Below the pieces are notes generated by a model. That model ran no database searches and was not told the DNA's origin. It saw only the letters and a program-made list of their open reading frames with translations. DNA of 64,000 nucleotides. Source: Pyrenophora tritici-repentis. Taxonomy: Eukaryota > Ascomycota > Dothideomycetes > Pleosporales > Pleosporaceae. Numbering within the stretch: position 1 is the first letter of the stretch; every line of letters starts with the position of its first letter. A program made the translations under genes and the position numbers. Location of the stretch: positions 2,666,001 through 2,730,000 of the forward strand of contig NC_089394.1 in the NCBI RefSeq assembly GCF_003171515.1, given 5' to 3'. Positions 22,337-35,301 of the stretch are shown here, piece after piece.

Positions 22337-24898
22337 TCAGATAAGCTGCTGGAAAGCACGGTCAAGAGGAGATCGGAGAGGCTTGACCTCCTTGTAGAAG
22401 TCAATGGTAGCCTTGGCACGCTTGGCAATGCCCTCGGGGGTGAACTCAAACTTCTGCAATGGTTGTTAGTATCTAGTACACTTGTAAATCTAATGAAATC
22501 TCTTACCTTGTAGACCTCCTTGTATGGGCCGGACGCACCGAAGCGGTTCAGACCGAACTGCTCGTGCGAGTACTTCTCCCAGCCCATGGTGGACATGACC
22601 TCAACACTGAGGGATGGGATGCCGCCGGGGATAACCGACATCTTGTAGTCCTTGTCTTGTGCGTCGAAGACCTCGAAGCAAGGCAGAGAAGCGACACGGG
22701 CAGTAATACCCTGCTCTTTGAGGGTCTTGACGGCCTCCAAGCAGAGCGAAACCTCAGATCCAGTGGACACGAGGGTGATCTGAGCATCCTTGTCCTCAAG
22801 AGCGACGTAACCGCCCTTGATAGCCTTCTCGAGTGTTGAGCCCTCAAGCTGAGGAAGGTTCTGACGGGTAAGGGCAAGGATGGATGGCGTGCCCTTGGAG
22901 GTAAGAGCCATGTAGTAAGCAGCAGAGCACTCGTTACCGTCGGCTGGGCGCCACACCATCATGTTGGGTAGAGCGCGGAAGTGGGCAAGAGTCTCGATAG
23001 GCTGGTGAGTAGGGCCGTCCTCACCGAGACCAATGGAGTCGTGGGTGGCAACGTAGATGACACGCTGGTGTGAGAGCGAAGAGAGACGGACGGCACCGGC
23101 AGCGTATGAAACGAAGTTGAGGAAAGTACCACCGGCGGGGATGATGGTACCGTACGCGGACATACCGTTCATGATGGCAGCCATGGCATGCTCACGGACA
23201 CCATATCTTAGGTATCGGCCAGACCACTCACCAATACCAAGGTCCGGAGGCTGGAAGTCAACAGCCTTCTTCCACCGAGTGTTGTTGGAACCAGTCAGAT
23301 CGGCGGAACCAGAGAGAAGCTCTGGCACAACGTCGTGGATAGCCTCCAAGACGCTCTCGGAGAGCTTTCTTGAGGCGATGGCAGGGTCAGAAGGCTTGTA
23401 TGTGGGAAGGGCCTTCTGCCAGCCTTCAGGGAGGTCGCGAGTCAATCGTCGAGAAAGGTCGGCGTGGAGATCCTTGTACTCCTCGCCATACTTCTGGAAG
23501 AGCTTGTTCCACTCCTCCTCAGCAGCGGCACCCTCGGCGGCGTGCTGGTGGTACATGTCGTAGACCTCCTGAGGAACAGCGAACATCTTCTCAGGGTCGA
23601 AGCCGAACTTCTCCTTGACCTGCTTACAGTCGTCGGCCTTGAGGGGGTTGCCGTGGACACCGCCGGTACCCTGGAGCTTGGAGCCGAAACCGATGGTGGT
23701 GGTGAGCTTGATCATCGAGGGCTTGTCGGTGACCTTCTTGGCCTCTGCGATGGCCTTCTCAATGCCCTCAAGGTCGTTGTCACCGTCCGCAACGTGCTGG
23801 ACGTGCCAGCCGTAGGACTCGAATCGCTTCATGACGTCCTCAGTGAAGGCGCACTTGGTGTCACCGTCTGTGATGTGTTAGCTCCAAAATTTATATATCC
23901 TTCTACTGCAATCTTACCAATGGAAATGTGGTTGTCATCGTAGATGGCAATGAGGTTTCCGAGCTTCAAGTGACCGGCAGTTGAGGCAGCCTCGCTGGCA
24001 ATACCCTCCATAGCGCAGCCATCACCGAAGAACATGTAGACGGAGTTGTTGATCAGCTCGTAGCCAGGCTTGTTGAAGACGGCCGCAGTGTGCTTCTCAG
24101 CAATGGCGAGACCGACGGCATTGGCGAAACCTTGACCAAGAGGGCCAGTGGTAACCTCGATACCGGGTGTGTCGTGGGATTCGGGGTGACCGGGGGTGAT
24201 GCTGTCGATTTGCTAGAGCGGAATTAGCGTTGGAATTTTCTTGTAATCTCCGTTACTTACACGGAAGTTCTTGAGGTCGTCAATGCTGACGTTGTAGCCG
24301 AAAAGGTGGATCAGCGCATACTGAAGCATGCATCCGTGACCGTTGCTGGGCAAGATCAGCTTCTTATTCCAAGCAAATTAAATGTAGCAAACGCGCAAAG
24401 CTATTTTCGGGCTGAAAAACCGCCAATTGGGTCAAAACATGTTTGCGGAAGTTTGCGCATTCTCATCTGGACTCCCCGAAATGCTTCCAGATGCAATACA
24501 CAAATTACCACTGCATTTCCATGACCGGCATATGTCGATGCAAAATATGAAAAGTACGTACGAGAGGACGAATCGGTCGCGGTTGACCCAGTTGGGGTTC
24601 TTGGGGTTAAAAGTCATGAACTTGTTGAACACGACGTGGGCGACCGGTGCCATGCCCATAGGGGCACCCGGGTGGCCGGAGTTTGCCTGGAAGGTGGCAT
24701 CGACCTGTGAAAACACCAAATGTCAGCCATTGACTTCTTTCCTTGGCCCCAAAGTCCTGCCGCGACTTTGTTGGGAGGAAAATGTGGGCAGCGGGGTACG
24801 CGTTGATAATGGCGGGGCCGCGATAAAGCAGAGGACTGACGTACCGCTAGGGTTCGGATGGTGTTGATGGCGAGCTCATCAGTCTTTCCGTACGGCAT
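22337..24898 (-). CDS. TKL1: transketolase
   Basis: Six exons: 24845-24898, 24562-24704, 24261-24345, 23918-24212, 22507-23867 and 22337-22453; 684 residues, the usual length. It transfers two-carbon ketol units between sugar phosphates in the non-oxidative pentose phosphate pathway (cytosol) and uses thiamine diphosphate and a divalent metal. Seen: [11 protein letters not shown] near the start, [10 protein letters not shown] across the exon 2/3 junction, and the TPP site G157-D-G-C160 with EG and DDNHISI following. Further on are [26 protein letters not shown], and [14 protein letters not shown]. The last exon gives [14 protein letters not shown]. All junctions are in phase. The longest single ORF (from 23832) lacks the TPP site and reads through the last intron, so it gives a wrong product at both ends. 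All key residues appear intact. Confidence 0.97.
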
Positions 24899-25829
24899 GA
24901 TGGGCAGACTGTCGATGGGGAGAAGATTGAAGAAAAGAAGTTCGCAGGTGCTAAGGAGAGGAGTTTAGGTTTTGTAGTATAGTGGGGTGCTAGGGTGCCG
25001 TCATTGCTGCCCGCTCACGTATGATGTGCCAGAGTGGACGTTTTAGTGGGGTCTTCAGAGGCCGATTACATCAACCAGTCGCCGCTCCTCCTCCGTACAT
25101 GCGCCCGGCTAGGATAGAGTAAGCAACATGGACCTATCGCGAGTCTAGATACAAGGAATCCCGCAAACTGACTGTCCGTTACTCATCTCTTGCCTGGAGC
25201 AGCTTTGCCTCTGCCTCTGTATTCGTCATGCGCTGCCGAGAACCACCGCAACACGGATCACAGAGCCCCGGTCGCGAAGCCAGCTTGTTCAAACTCTTCA
25301 CTCTGGTAAATCACAGCGAACAGGAATTCTTCCGGGCGCCTATCGCGACACCGGTTTCGGCGCCGCGGCCGAAGCGGACAAGAGTCGATTGAGGCTCAAG
25401 TCGTGGACCCCCAAATTCAGCGCCTTAGAAGAGCCGTTTACCCTATTCTCCGAGGGTACACTGCGAGATTGCAACGACGTGGGACTAGTTTTCAGGACAA
25501 ATGGATAAATCTTGATAGCGCCGGTGCTATTCTTGTCCGTTGTTTGGCTAATCTACAGCCTCACCAGACGACATGCCAAGGCCGATGGGGAACACGGAAA
25601 CACATACCAACTGTTATATGACTATTACTGCGCTGCATGTCTCACACTTCAGCTGTGTCTACAAATAAGAAATAACAAATGAGCGCTATGGGTATCTATC
25701 TTGTAATGTACAAGTGTGCTAAGAAATGACAGTCATGTCCATGGCCGGCCTTGCCCTTTGTCCTCCATTAGAAAATCTATACACAAGAAAACGGCTATAG
25801 TCAAGAAATGAACGTCATCTTACAATATC
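24899..25829. other. intergenic between transketolase and CFEM gene
   Basis: About 0.9 kb with the transketolase promoter and the CFEM gene 3' flank. No exon, repeat or RNA was recognised. Confidence 0.5.
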
Positions 25830-28118
25830 TCACCTCCTGGCAGGGTTTCCCCATCCAACTTCCAGGAACAAGTCATCTCCCTTCTTCCTCGGCGTCAATT
25901 TCGGAACCCAGACGGGACTTGTTAATCCATCCACATCAACATCCCTCCCGATGTTCAATTCACTCATTTCGTCCCTTTTCCGCCTCACGTTCAATGGCAT
26001 TACAACGTCTTCCTCGTACATGACGGGACTTTTGCCCCAAGCCCCACTTTGCACCCGACTTTTCCGGTCAATGCCGCTTTTGGAAGCGGGTGTTGTGCTC
26101 CAGGACTCAGTGCTGTTACTGCGCATATGAGTGTGGACTCTGCGAGGGGGACTGGTAACGCGGGGCGGGGATGTGAAGGGATCGCGGTGTGGGCTGTTGA
26201 GCCTGGGACGTGATTCGAGCAGTAGCGGAGGCAAAGCGTTGTTTCGTTTTTGAAGAAGGCTGGAAGGGTCTGGGCCTCTGCGCGGGCTGTTGAAGTTGTG
26301 GTGTGGTGGGCTCTTGGGACTGCGTGGAACCAGTTGATTTGATGCGCGCGGCACCTTTGGGTAACGCAATTTGGAAATTGGAGACTCAGCTACAGGGGAA
26401 AGCTGTTGCTTGTTACTGCTGCTATCGTCGGATAGCTGTTTGTCGTCGTCTTCATCTTCGGGCGTGGGGTCATCGCGGTCTACAGTCTCGAAAGATGTCT
26501 GACTAGACAGCGAGTCACGAATATTAGTCGAAGCACGGGTTGTAGTATGGGACAGTGTGCTACTGTGCGACTTCTTGGACTTGGTTTGCGCAGTTTTTGG
26601 TGACTCTTTCGGACGAACCATGTGCGCCGAGCTAGCTTTCGGTGTAATGTCCCGGTTCCGGTTGTTGGAGAAGTAGTAGTCGATGATATCGCCAGAAGTG
26701 TTGGTATCGCGTGAGCTGGCAGTCGTAGCCTGGGACTCGTATGAAATGGTGGAGGTCATTTGAAACGGAGGCGCTAGGCGAGGACGTGTCGCGGGTTGCG
26801 GAGGCTGAGGCGAATCGTTCGCTGCGGCGATAATCCGCTTCGGCTGGGGTCTTTCGTGGCGGATGGGAATGTCGAGAAACAACTCTGATCGTCGACCTGC
26901 TTGTCGGTTGTTGGCGGTGGGGTTCGGTGCTGCCCTAGAGGTTTGCAGAGCACGGATAGGTGGGATGGGGACTGGTGGCGTAGGGAGGAGCACTGAAGAT
27001 CTTCTATGGGGTGGCAATTCGTCCTCTTCGAAGACTGTCTCCTGTGTCATAGTACTGACAGGCCGGAAGGGTGTATTGTTTTGGGTTTGTTCCTGGACTG
27101 GCGCTTTTCTTTGCAGACCGGCGGGATTGACGGCCTTCTTAGGCGCCAGAGGCTTTCCATCCAGTTCCGCACTGATTGCCACGCCAATCTGATCGAGCGG
27201 CAGAGAGGAATTCGAGGAGCTGTTGGATGTCCCTACACCGAGGCGTTGCACTGGGCGAACCGTTCGTTGGTTGCCAACTCTGCCGAGAGTTGGCGGGGGC
27301 CTTGGAATCGGTGGGTGTTGCTGTGAGACCTCAAGCCCACTTTCTATTGGAATATAATGTGAGAAACGTGACGACGATTGCTTCTCATGTCCCCCCTGGC
27401 TTATCTCATCCGAATCACTGCTACGCTCCCTGCGTCTTCGCAAACAGATACTCAATGCCATAAGTCCGATGGCCATGATGAAAGCTGCTACAGCTGCCAC
27501 TGATAGTCCGGCAATTTGTGCGGGTGTCATCTTTGGAGAAACGTTTGTCGTCTTGACGGAGGAGTCAGGGGTAGATGACGCCGAGGCAGTGGCGGTGGGA
27601 ATTGAAGAGATAGAGTCGGTTGAAGCGGACCGGGTCGAAGTTGTCTGAGTCGGGAGAATTGATGTGATTGTTGGGGTGGTCGTAGCTGTTGCCGGTATTG
27701 AGGACGGAGCCACTGTGCGAGTCGGGCTGGTCACAACGTAGGTAAGAACGCTCTTAGTTGGCAGTACAGCATTTTGTTGCCCAAGGCAAATTCCATAGGC
27801 CGAGCTAAGTGAGGACTTGGTGTCTTCCACGGAGCACGACAGATAAATGCAACCCAGGGCGACTTCACCTAGTGACTCTCCTGTATTACTATAACGAGAA
27901 CAAAGGCATTGAAGACTCTCTTGACCAGAGCATGCGACCGGAAAGCTTTCGTCCAGCGAAGACTGTACACATGACTGAGCACAAGAAGGTACGTTTTGTT
28001 GTAGCGTCTGGGGAAGCGACTGTGATGTGGGAGCGGCAGTAGGAACTGCCTGGACGGGCGAAGCTAATATTACAAAGACTGATGAAATCCATGGCCTTTT
28101 AAAATGGCTCAACAGCAT
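25830..28118 (-). CDS. CFEM-domain single-pass membrane protein with long cytoplasmic tail
   Basis: Single exon, 762 residues. Signal peptide at about 1-24 (cut after VQA). Residues 46-111 hold eight cysteines (46, 50, 63, 71, 73, 90, 95, 111) with a CLC centre, the spacing of the fungal CFEM fold. A Ser/Thr-rich stalk (about 125-195) would be O-glycosylated. One membrane helix lies at about 202-225, followed by RRRRER (stop-transfer). The remaining 530 residues are a disordered Pro/Ser-rich tail with several PxxP-type and basic stretches. CFEM proteins bind haem or act at the surface during host interaction; most are GPI-anchored, so a single-pass form with a large cytoplasmic tail looks more like a sensor or anchor. 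The Asp that coordinates haem iron in known CFEM proteins is not obvious after the CLC motif, so haem binding is doubtful. Confidence 0.85.
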   Translation of the reverse strand: MLLSHFKRPWISSVFVILASPVQAVPTAAPTSQSLPQTLQQNVPSCAQSCVQSSLDESFPVACSGQESLQCLCSRYSNTGESLGEVALGCIYLSCSVEDTKSSLSSAYGICLGQQNAVLPTKSVLTYVVTSPTRTVAPSSIPATATTTPTITSILPTQTTSTRSASTDSISSIPTATASASSTPDSSVKTTNVSPKMTPAQIAGLSVAAVAAFIMAIGLMALSICLRRRRERSSDSDEISQGGHEKQSSSRFSHYIPIESGLEVSQQHPPIPRPPPTLGRVGNQRTVRPVQRLGVGTSNSSSNSSLPLDQIGVAISAELDGKPLAPKKAVNPAGLQRKAPVQEQTQNNTPFRPVSTMTQETVFEEDELPPHRRSSVLLPTPPVPIPPIRALQTSRAAPNPTANNRQAGRRSELFLDIPIRHERPQPKRIIAAANDSPQPPQPATRPRLAPPFQMTSTISYESQATTASSRDTNTSGDIIDYYFSNNRNRDITPKASSAHMVRPKESPKTAQTKSKKSHSSTLSHTTTRASTNIRDSLSSQTSFETVDRDDPTPEDEDDDKQLSDDSSSNKQQLSPVAESPISKLRYPKVPRASNQLVPRSPKSPPHHNFNSPRRGPDPSSLLQKRNNALPPLLLESRPRLNSPHRDPFTSPPRVTSPPRRVHTHMRSNSTESWSTTPASKSGIDRKSRVQSGAWGKSPVMYEEDVVMPLNVRRKRDEMSELNIGRDVDVDGLTSPVWVPKLTPRKKGDDLFLEVGWGNPARR

Positions 28119-31100
28119 AATTGTACAGGGCCTGGATAGACATGAGCTAAATCATTTGGGATAGACGCGGAAGTATACTTACTACGAGACTTAGACATGA
28201 GGCAAGGTACAAGGAAACGCTGAACCTGCAGCAGAATGGACAAGGAAATTGAAGGAGAAAACTCAAGGAAATTCGTAACGCGTCTCCGTCTCATGAAGCT
28301 TTGTGATGTATCCTAACAGAAGCCAGCGGGAGATGGTAGGCTGACAATATGTATCAGCATCTTTGCCAGCCGCCATGTCTGAGCCTTGCCAGAGCAACCG
28401 CTGAGGCGCCAGCTTTGTGAATCTGGAAGTATGGTAAGCGCTCGGAATATTGCCAGAGCATGATTGACTGGAAAGTCGTCGGTTGCACGACGTGGTGGTG
28501 CAGATGTGCTATTCTAGGCGCTGGAATCGTGGGCTAAGCGCTGGGGTTCAGGCTAGGCTACCACGTCAGCCAGTGGTTGCACGGCTCCTATGCAAACTTC
28601 GCGCATAACACCAAAAGCGAGGCTTGGCCTACGTGCATTTCGCGCGACGAAAATACGTTGCAGTTCAGGGATGGCGACGATCCGAAATCCGCGTCACTGG
28701 TAAGTGGCTGACGACGCGTTTGCGAGAGTCGAATTAACGCGGTCCTGGGCTGACGATGTCATTGACGATCTAAGACATGCCAGTTGTCGGTTGGCGGTAT
28801 CTAGCCTTAGACTATTGCATATCTTAACCAGAATTCAAGTTCATGACGTTATATCGCCCAACGTCGGTGCATTTACATGAGGTAACAGGGGCGAAAAACA
28901 ATGGCAAAGTGCTCATCGCCGTCCAAATCAACTCGGCGGAAGTTTACAGCCGTTAGCTATCGATGAGCATCTTGGCGCATCACATTTGGAAGTATTTCCA
29001 TGAGCTGACAGGCGGTAATGACTCGAGAAAAAGTATCGAACTCGTGGCTGCTTTTCGAGCGGAGACTAACCCGTCTCAGCAACAAAGTCAATGTGCTGTG
29101 AGCCAATGCAAAATAAATGATCTGTGGAGCGTGAAAAGCGCGATGACCTGATGGTTGGACCAGAGCAAGTCGAGGCGGAAGACTCCTTCCTCGGCAAGGT
29201 ACGGTACATCAAGATCAAGTGTGGTAGATCAGGGCGCGGGACGAGTTCATCGTGTCGGGTCATTGGCGCTGCAGCCTAGCTGGGTAATCCTGGAAGTACG
29301 TGATGTGCTAGTTGAACTTTGACGGTACAGAAGGAGCCGGATAGAGAAAGGACAGGTCAGCTTAAAAGAGGCAAATCTGACCATCGTGTCAGGGGCCGGG
29401 ACTACTGGAAGGATTGGAGCTGTGCTGCGAGAGTAATCACGGCCTTGTATCCAACCACTCCGACATGATGTGAGATGGTAGTATCCGGTGTCGAGACAGG
29501 CTAGACCCGGCTGTCTACATACTAGTCAAGCAGGTACGAAGAGTATCCCAAGGTATCGGCATCTGCTGTGGTGGTAGCGCCGTTGAGATGTAGCGGTCCG
29601 AGCAATTTCCCCTTTTTCACCGGCACTTACAGATGGCTACTGCTCCCACGTGTGGTTCGTGGGTCGTCCCGCCTGGCTGACTCATGAAGGACGACGTAGC
29701 GAGTGTGGAGGTAATGAAGGTGGACAAAGGCAAAGTTGTCGTCTTCTTGTGCCGCGGTAGAGGGCATGTGCTTTTGTTATAGTGGGTGTTATAACGGCTA
29801 GACTTCCAGAAGGGGTGCAGGCATTGACAAGGCGCAGATAGCCGTGGAGCAACAATTGGAGACTACACGCCCAAGGCTGAGGCAAGACGGCAAAGACGAT
29901 GAAGGCGCTCATGTCTAGCTGCAGGCGAGATCGGGATGTGGCAGAAAAGCGAGGATATTGGGAAAATCCAAGCTTGTGATGGCGCAATGATTGGCCAAGG
30001 GAATGCGCGAGTCGGGGAGATGAAGAGGCCATGCGACGGAGGTTTGGCGACTGTTCGCGTACTGCGGAGCTAGCCGGAAGGGGACTAGAGGCAATAGAGG
30101 TTGGAGATGAGCGAGCAAGCGATTCAAGTGGCGGGACGACGTGTCGTTGCACACGGTCTGCAGTGCTGAACGATGTCTCCTAGCAGGGCAGGGAAGAAGG
30201 TTTGCAGTTTGCAGGCCACTTGGACGCAGTGCGAGGATGCGAGGAGGGCGGGACACGAGCTGCAGGGTGCAAGACACGATGAGTAAGAAATAGAGGGCTA
30301 TACGCAGCGTAAGAGTTTCAGGTAAGGGCCAGGGACCGGCTGCTTGTCCGAGCGCCGGGCCCTCTTCTTTTTGATGGACCTCTCCAAACCTTCTAGAAGA
30401 CGTCTGGCGTGCTAGTCAGACCTTTTGCGGGACGGGATTACGGGAGCATCTCTTCGACAGCTTCAGGTGCAGCCGCCTCGGCTTAGTGGCCTCGTCGGCA
30501 GCGAATGGATGGGTCTTGGTTACTGCTCACCTGCAGCAGAGGGCCTGTCGTGCTGTCGTGTCCAGAGCGGCTGCTACTAATCTAATCACAAGTTACGGTG
30601 AGCGAGGGTGAGTGAAGAGGCAACGATAGACGTCTGCCACATAGTTTTGTATGTTTTGTATGTTTTGACGGTTGCGAATGTACGGTAGACGTGCCCAAGG
30701 GTTGATAGAAACGACAAACGTCAGCCTACATAGTCAGCACAATGGTTCCCTCGACGCTGGCACTGGAATTGCGATGTGCACTGGTCATGGTTGACAGATC
30801 GGAGGGTTGTGCAACTGCACTCAAGTGGCCCGCGCCTGCCCATCCTGGATGCATGCATGGCCTTAACCATTTCGGCAAGCGCGTCTCCTTTCGCCGTCTT
30901 CTTCAGACCTTCCAGTTCCTCATAGTCGGCTCTTGTTTCTTTGCTTGCTTCTCGCACACGTCAACCTAGCCCTGTCTCGTCAGATTGATTGCCGTGCCAC
31001 TGCCCACTCCTGGCCAAAGTGCGCTGTCGCTGTCGCTGTCGCTGTCTCTGAGTCTGTTTCTTGTTGCGACGTCCCAAGCCCTGACGCCGCCCGGCCAGTC

Positions 31101-31577
31101 CTTTTTCCCCCAGCCGACCGACCCACCCCCCGAACTGGAACCGACCTTGCAGCAGCCCTGAGACCTCGGAGTGACTGCCACTCTCGTCGTCTCTCATACG
31201 CCAGCCATCCCTTCACTCCTCGCACTCTATCCCTTCACACACACTTCCGATCATTCGACACGCTCTTGTTGCTGTTGCCATTGAGGCCTTCTTTGTAATC
31301 ACTGGTGAGCCTCCCCACACACACGGCCCTTTGCGCCCTGCATCAGACGTCGTCGTCGCCGCCGCCAACGCGCCAGGCACACGCCATCGCTCCCCCCGTT
31401 GCCCAAGACGGCCCTATTCGCCGAGCCCATCGTCTGCATCGACTGATCGCCGCCGTTTGCTGATTGAGCTTCTGTTGACATCCACTGCCAGATTTCCGCT
31501 TTGGCCGGCCTATACGGAAACATTGCGACGTACTACCACCCTAATAATCACACGCCACACCACCCCCTACGGCCATC
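28119..31577. other. gene-poor stretch upstream of the G alpha gene (3.5 kb)
   Basis: No convincing exon. The frames 29682-30152 and 29915-30277 (minus) are Ser/Pro/Leu/Arg-rich with no domain. The last 600 bp before 31578 are pyrimidine-rich on the plus strand with CTGTCG units (31020-31050), typical of a long fungal 5' UTR and promoter. Likely the extended regulatory region of the G alpha gene and the promoter of the CFEM gene. Confidence 0.5.
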
Positions 31578-32782
31578 ATGGGTTGCGGAATGAGCACAGA
31601 GGAGAAGGAGGGCAAGCAGAGAAATGAGGAGATTGAGAACCAGCTCAAGCGCGACAAGATGATGCAGCGCAATGAAATCAAGATGCTGCTGCTCGGTCAG
31701 TAATGCTTTGTTTATCCAACAGCACCCTCTAATCCCCTCCAGGTGCCGGTGAATCTGGAAAGTCAACCATCCTCAAGCAGATGAAGCTTATCCATGAGGG
31801 CGGCTACTCACGCGACGAGCGCGAGTCGTTCAAGGAGATCATCTTTAGCAACACGGTCCAGTCGATGCGCGTTATCCTCGAGGCCATGGAGTCGCTCGAG
31901 CTGCCACTTGATGACCAACGCGCCGAATACCACGTCCAGACCATCTTCATGCAACCTGCACAGATCGAGGGCGACAGTCTACCACCTGAGGTCGGAAACG
32001 CCATCTCTGTCCTGTGGAAGGATGCCGGCGTGCAACAGTGTTTCCAGCGCTCGCGCGAGTACCAGCTCAACGACTCTGCCAAATAGTGAGCGCCTTCCTG
32101 ACCATGTATGCGCATCCTGCTAACTGCTATAGCTACTTTGACTCAATTGACCGCATTGCTGCGCCCGACTACATCCCCAATGACCAGGACGTGCTCCGAT
32201 CGCGTGTTAAGACAACTGGTATCACCGAGACTACCTTTATCATCGGCGACCTCACATATCGCATGTTCGACGTCGGTGGTCAGCGATCAGAACGAAAGAA
32301 GTGGATACACTGCTTTGAGAATGTCACCACCATCCTGTTCCTCGTCGCCATCTCCGAGTATGACCAGCTGCTGTTTGAAGACGAGACTGTCAACCGTATG
32401 CAAGAAGCCCTTACATTGTTCGACTCCATCTGCAACTCGCGGTGGTTCGTCAAGACATCCATCATCTTGTTCCTCAACAAGATTGATCGTTTCAAGGAGA
32501 AGCTTCCCGTCAGCCCAATGAAGAACTACTTCCCCGACTACGAAGGCGGCCCAGACTACGCTGCCGCATGCGACTACATTCTCAACCGATTCGTCTCGCT
32601 CAACCAACACGAGACCAAGCAGATCTACACTCATTTTACTTGCGCCACAGACACGATGCAAATTCGATTCGTCATGGCTGCTGTAAACGGTATGTTCATT
32701 TCTCATTACCCAAACCAAATCACACTAACACCTCGCAGACATTATTATTCAAGAGAACCTTCGGTTGTGTGGTTTGATATAA
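31578..32782 (+). CDS. GNA1: G-protein alpha subunit, group I (Gi-like)
   Basis: Four exons, 31578-31695, 31743-32085, 32133-32689 and 32739-32782; 353 residues, the standard length. It starts MGCGMS (N-myristoylation at Gly2, palmitoylation at Cys3). P-loop G40-AGESGKST-48, catalytic Arg178 in switch I, D200-VGGQ-204 in switch II, N269-KID-272 and the TCAT motif are all present. It ends CGLI, with the pertussis-toxin-type Cys at position 350. These features place it with GNA-1/FadA/Cga1, which control growth, sporulation, secondary metabolism and virulence through cAMP and MAPK signalling at the plasma membrane. The last exon is only 44 nt and encodes the receptor-contact C-terminus; the long ORF 32014-32964 reads through this intron and gives a false tail. 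Confidence 0.97.
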
Positions 32783-35301
32783 GCGAATGGGCGTCTGAGT
32801 ACACGAAAATGTTCCGACTTGATCTTGAATCACGGGTTGCATGTCTCTCATGTCGTCCACAGGCGTTGTGGGCTTTGCTTTGCATGCTTGTGCTTCCTGC
32901 GTCGAGACATGGCTTTACTCGAGGCCCGGGTCGCTCACTCTTTGATACCCTGCGGGCGGGCTGAGGAGGCCATGGACACACTACCTGCGAAGCGATATTT
33001 TCTTCTTTTTTTCTTACTCTCCATCAATTTCCTGGGGTCAAGAGGGGGGATGGGTATTGAATATGTCCCCTACTACAAAGAAACCTTCTATAAGGGCTAT
33101 GCGAGCGTTGTTTGCTACCGCCGCTGCCCAAGAAGCTTTTTTTTCTAATACTATAAGTTCTTCGAAAATTTCTAACTATTTTCTCATGCACGTCGTTGCT
33201 TGTCGTAGTTGTAGTGGCGGTCTTTTTTTTTCTTTGCGCAATTCACGTAGCAGAGCATGCGAAAGTGCGCTCATAGATATATAGTGAGATGATGAATTTA
33301 CTACTTGAAATGATTGTTAACTTTCTCACTACGTACTCGCACTTTGCGCAACTCGATGCTATGTCATGTCCAATCGTCAAAATTCCGTATCTAATGACGC
33401 CTACCTACCTCAATGCACGCCAAACCAAAGTAAAAATAAGCAACAAAAAAAAGTTATCTTATCAAATACCGCAATCCCATCATTCCCATCTATTCTGAAA
33501 CTCCTGTGATGTAAGTGGCATCAGCCCCCATATACGCCCATCTTCTTTCCTTCTCCCTTTTGCCTACCAGTTTTGCTTTTTCTGTCGTTGAACGGCTGTC
33601 CGTCCGTCCAACCCACGCCACCCACATGTCATGTCACACACGTCTTGTTCAACGCCCTCCATACGTCGCCTCAACATGCTTTCCTCGTTTCCCCTGGGTA
33701 GACTAGAATACGCTATTTCGAGACACGATACACGCGCTTAAGTTTCTGTTTCCTTGCTCGTACGAGGAGCGTGTCAGTTGGATGTGGGTTCCCCGCAAAC
33801 CATTGCTTGGATGGTGGGTGCGGGGAGAGGAGGAAATGCCTTGCTTTGTCTTGTCTTGTCTTGTCTTGTTCATGGGATTTGCGAAACAGAGGACCGTGGG
33901 TTGGCGAGTGGTGTATCTTTGCCTTACTCTTGCAGCATGTTACCGCACGGCAGAGCACAACAGAGTAGCACAACGCAACGCAGCGCAGCAATCAAGGAAA
34001 TCAGACGACTCGGAGGTATCATGCCGCTCGATTTTCTTTTCCTGTAGATTACGCATGCAGGCCGTGGATCAGATCAGCGGCGCATATGATGTTCCGTTTT
34101 TTGTTTTTCTAAAGTCTCGAACGCGCATGTTTTGATCCACCTTATCACAACCGCAACGACGATAGCAACGACGAGCATAGGAATCGTACCAAACATGTAC
34201 ACATATCGTGCAATCTGCCCAGGTGTCTCAGGCACCATCTTTATGTCTTACGCCCCCCTAAAATATTTATGCAAACCGGCCTGTCCGTCCTTACATACCC
34301 TTACGTACTATACCACCCTTACTATTCTCACCTCGTACGATTTCAAAGTAATACTATACTATATATTACCGGGGCTAGTTCTTATCCCGTGGCTGTGGTA
34401 TAGGGGGCGTAAGGGCAGGTATAGCCGGGTGTTTTATTTTTAAGATGATGTGGTGTTGGGGGGGCGGAGATGGGAGGGCTTACTAGCGCGACTGGGATCG
34501 CTAGTTACTTAGCTGGGTGTGGGAAAGGCAGAAGTTCACGGGTGGGTGGCGTTGGGGGGGGAGGGGGTTATTGGACTTGGGGGCCGCTTGGGTTGGTACC
34601 TGCCTGTTTGGGATTGCGCTGCGTAGGTACCTAGGTATCGGTGTTGTAATAGTTTCCGTTGACATTGGATGGCCTTGTGTTCTAGGTGCGGTTGTATTCT
34701 TAGTTGGTGTGATTAGGTGATGTTTTTGTTTTTGTTTTTGTTCCTGTCGGGGTTTTGTGTCTGGACCATTGTTGACTTGCGATTTGCGGGAGGTTCTTGT
34801 TCGTTGGAGTTGAAGCGGGTGGTGATTGGGGACGGAGTAGCGAGATGTGTGTTTGTTCTTTCTTTTTCTCTTTTTTCCTTGCCTTTTCTAACAAGGCTGC
34901 CGTTTAGTCACATATGACCTAATTGTTGCGCGCTAACCATGCCAGGTTTTCATCATATTGTGGCCTTAGTGCTGCGTAGGCTCAGTCTCCAAGTGCATGC
35001 CGCGAGGTCTAAAGAAAGTGATAGACATCGGGTACTATAGAGTGAGAGTGGATTGTAAAACATATCTCGACAGCTGGGAGTACCGTTTATATCATACTGA
35101 GCATCTGCTCTATATTATGGTAAACTAGATTGATGCATCTAGCTGATAGCCTGGAGGTAGACGCACTGCTGCCGAGCTTCAAGTCCTTGCTCGGCCCTAG
35201 TAATTGCTCCTTATAGCCGGCAGGCTACATTGTAGACTTGAAAGACGATAAAGTCTTGATCCACGCCCTTGATGATTTTCTTGTGGATAGCAGACGACTG
35301 C
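32783..35301. other. gene-free stretch after the G alpha gene (2.5 kb)
   Basis: 3' flank of the G alpha gene followed by T-rich and G-rich low-complexity DNA, including a T-run segment 34720-34745. No exon with a family resemblance on either strand. Confidence 0.5.
33846..33870. repeat. TTGTC pentamer microsatellite
   Basis: Five consecutive TTGTC-type units (the last one imperfect). A likely polymorphic marker. Confidence 0.65.

Noticed and set aside
23464..23943. 159-codon plus-strand frame rich in Leu/Val/Glu
   Set aside because: Antisense shadow of transketolase.
29682..30277. overlapping minus-strand frames of 156 and 120 codons
   Set aside because: Low-complexity Ser/Pro/Leu/Arg content in two frames at once, which indicates base composition and not coding.
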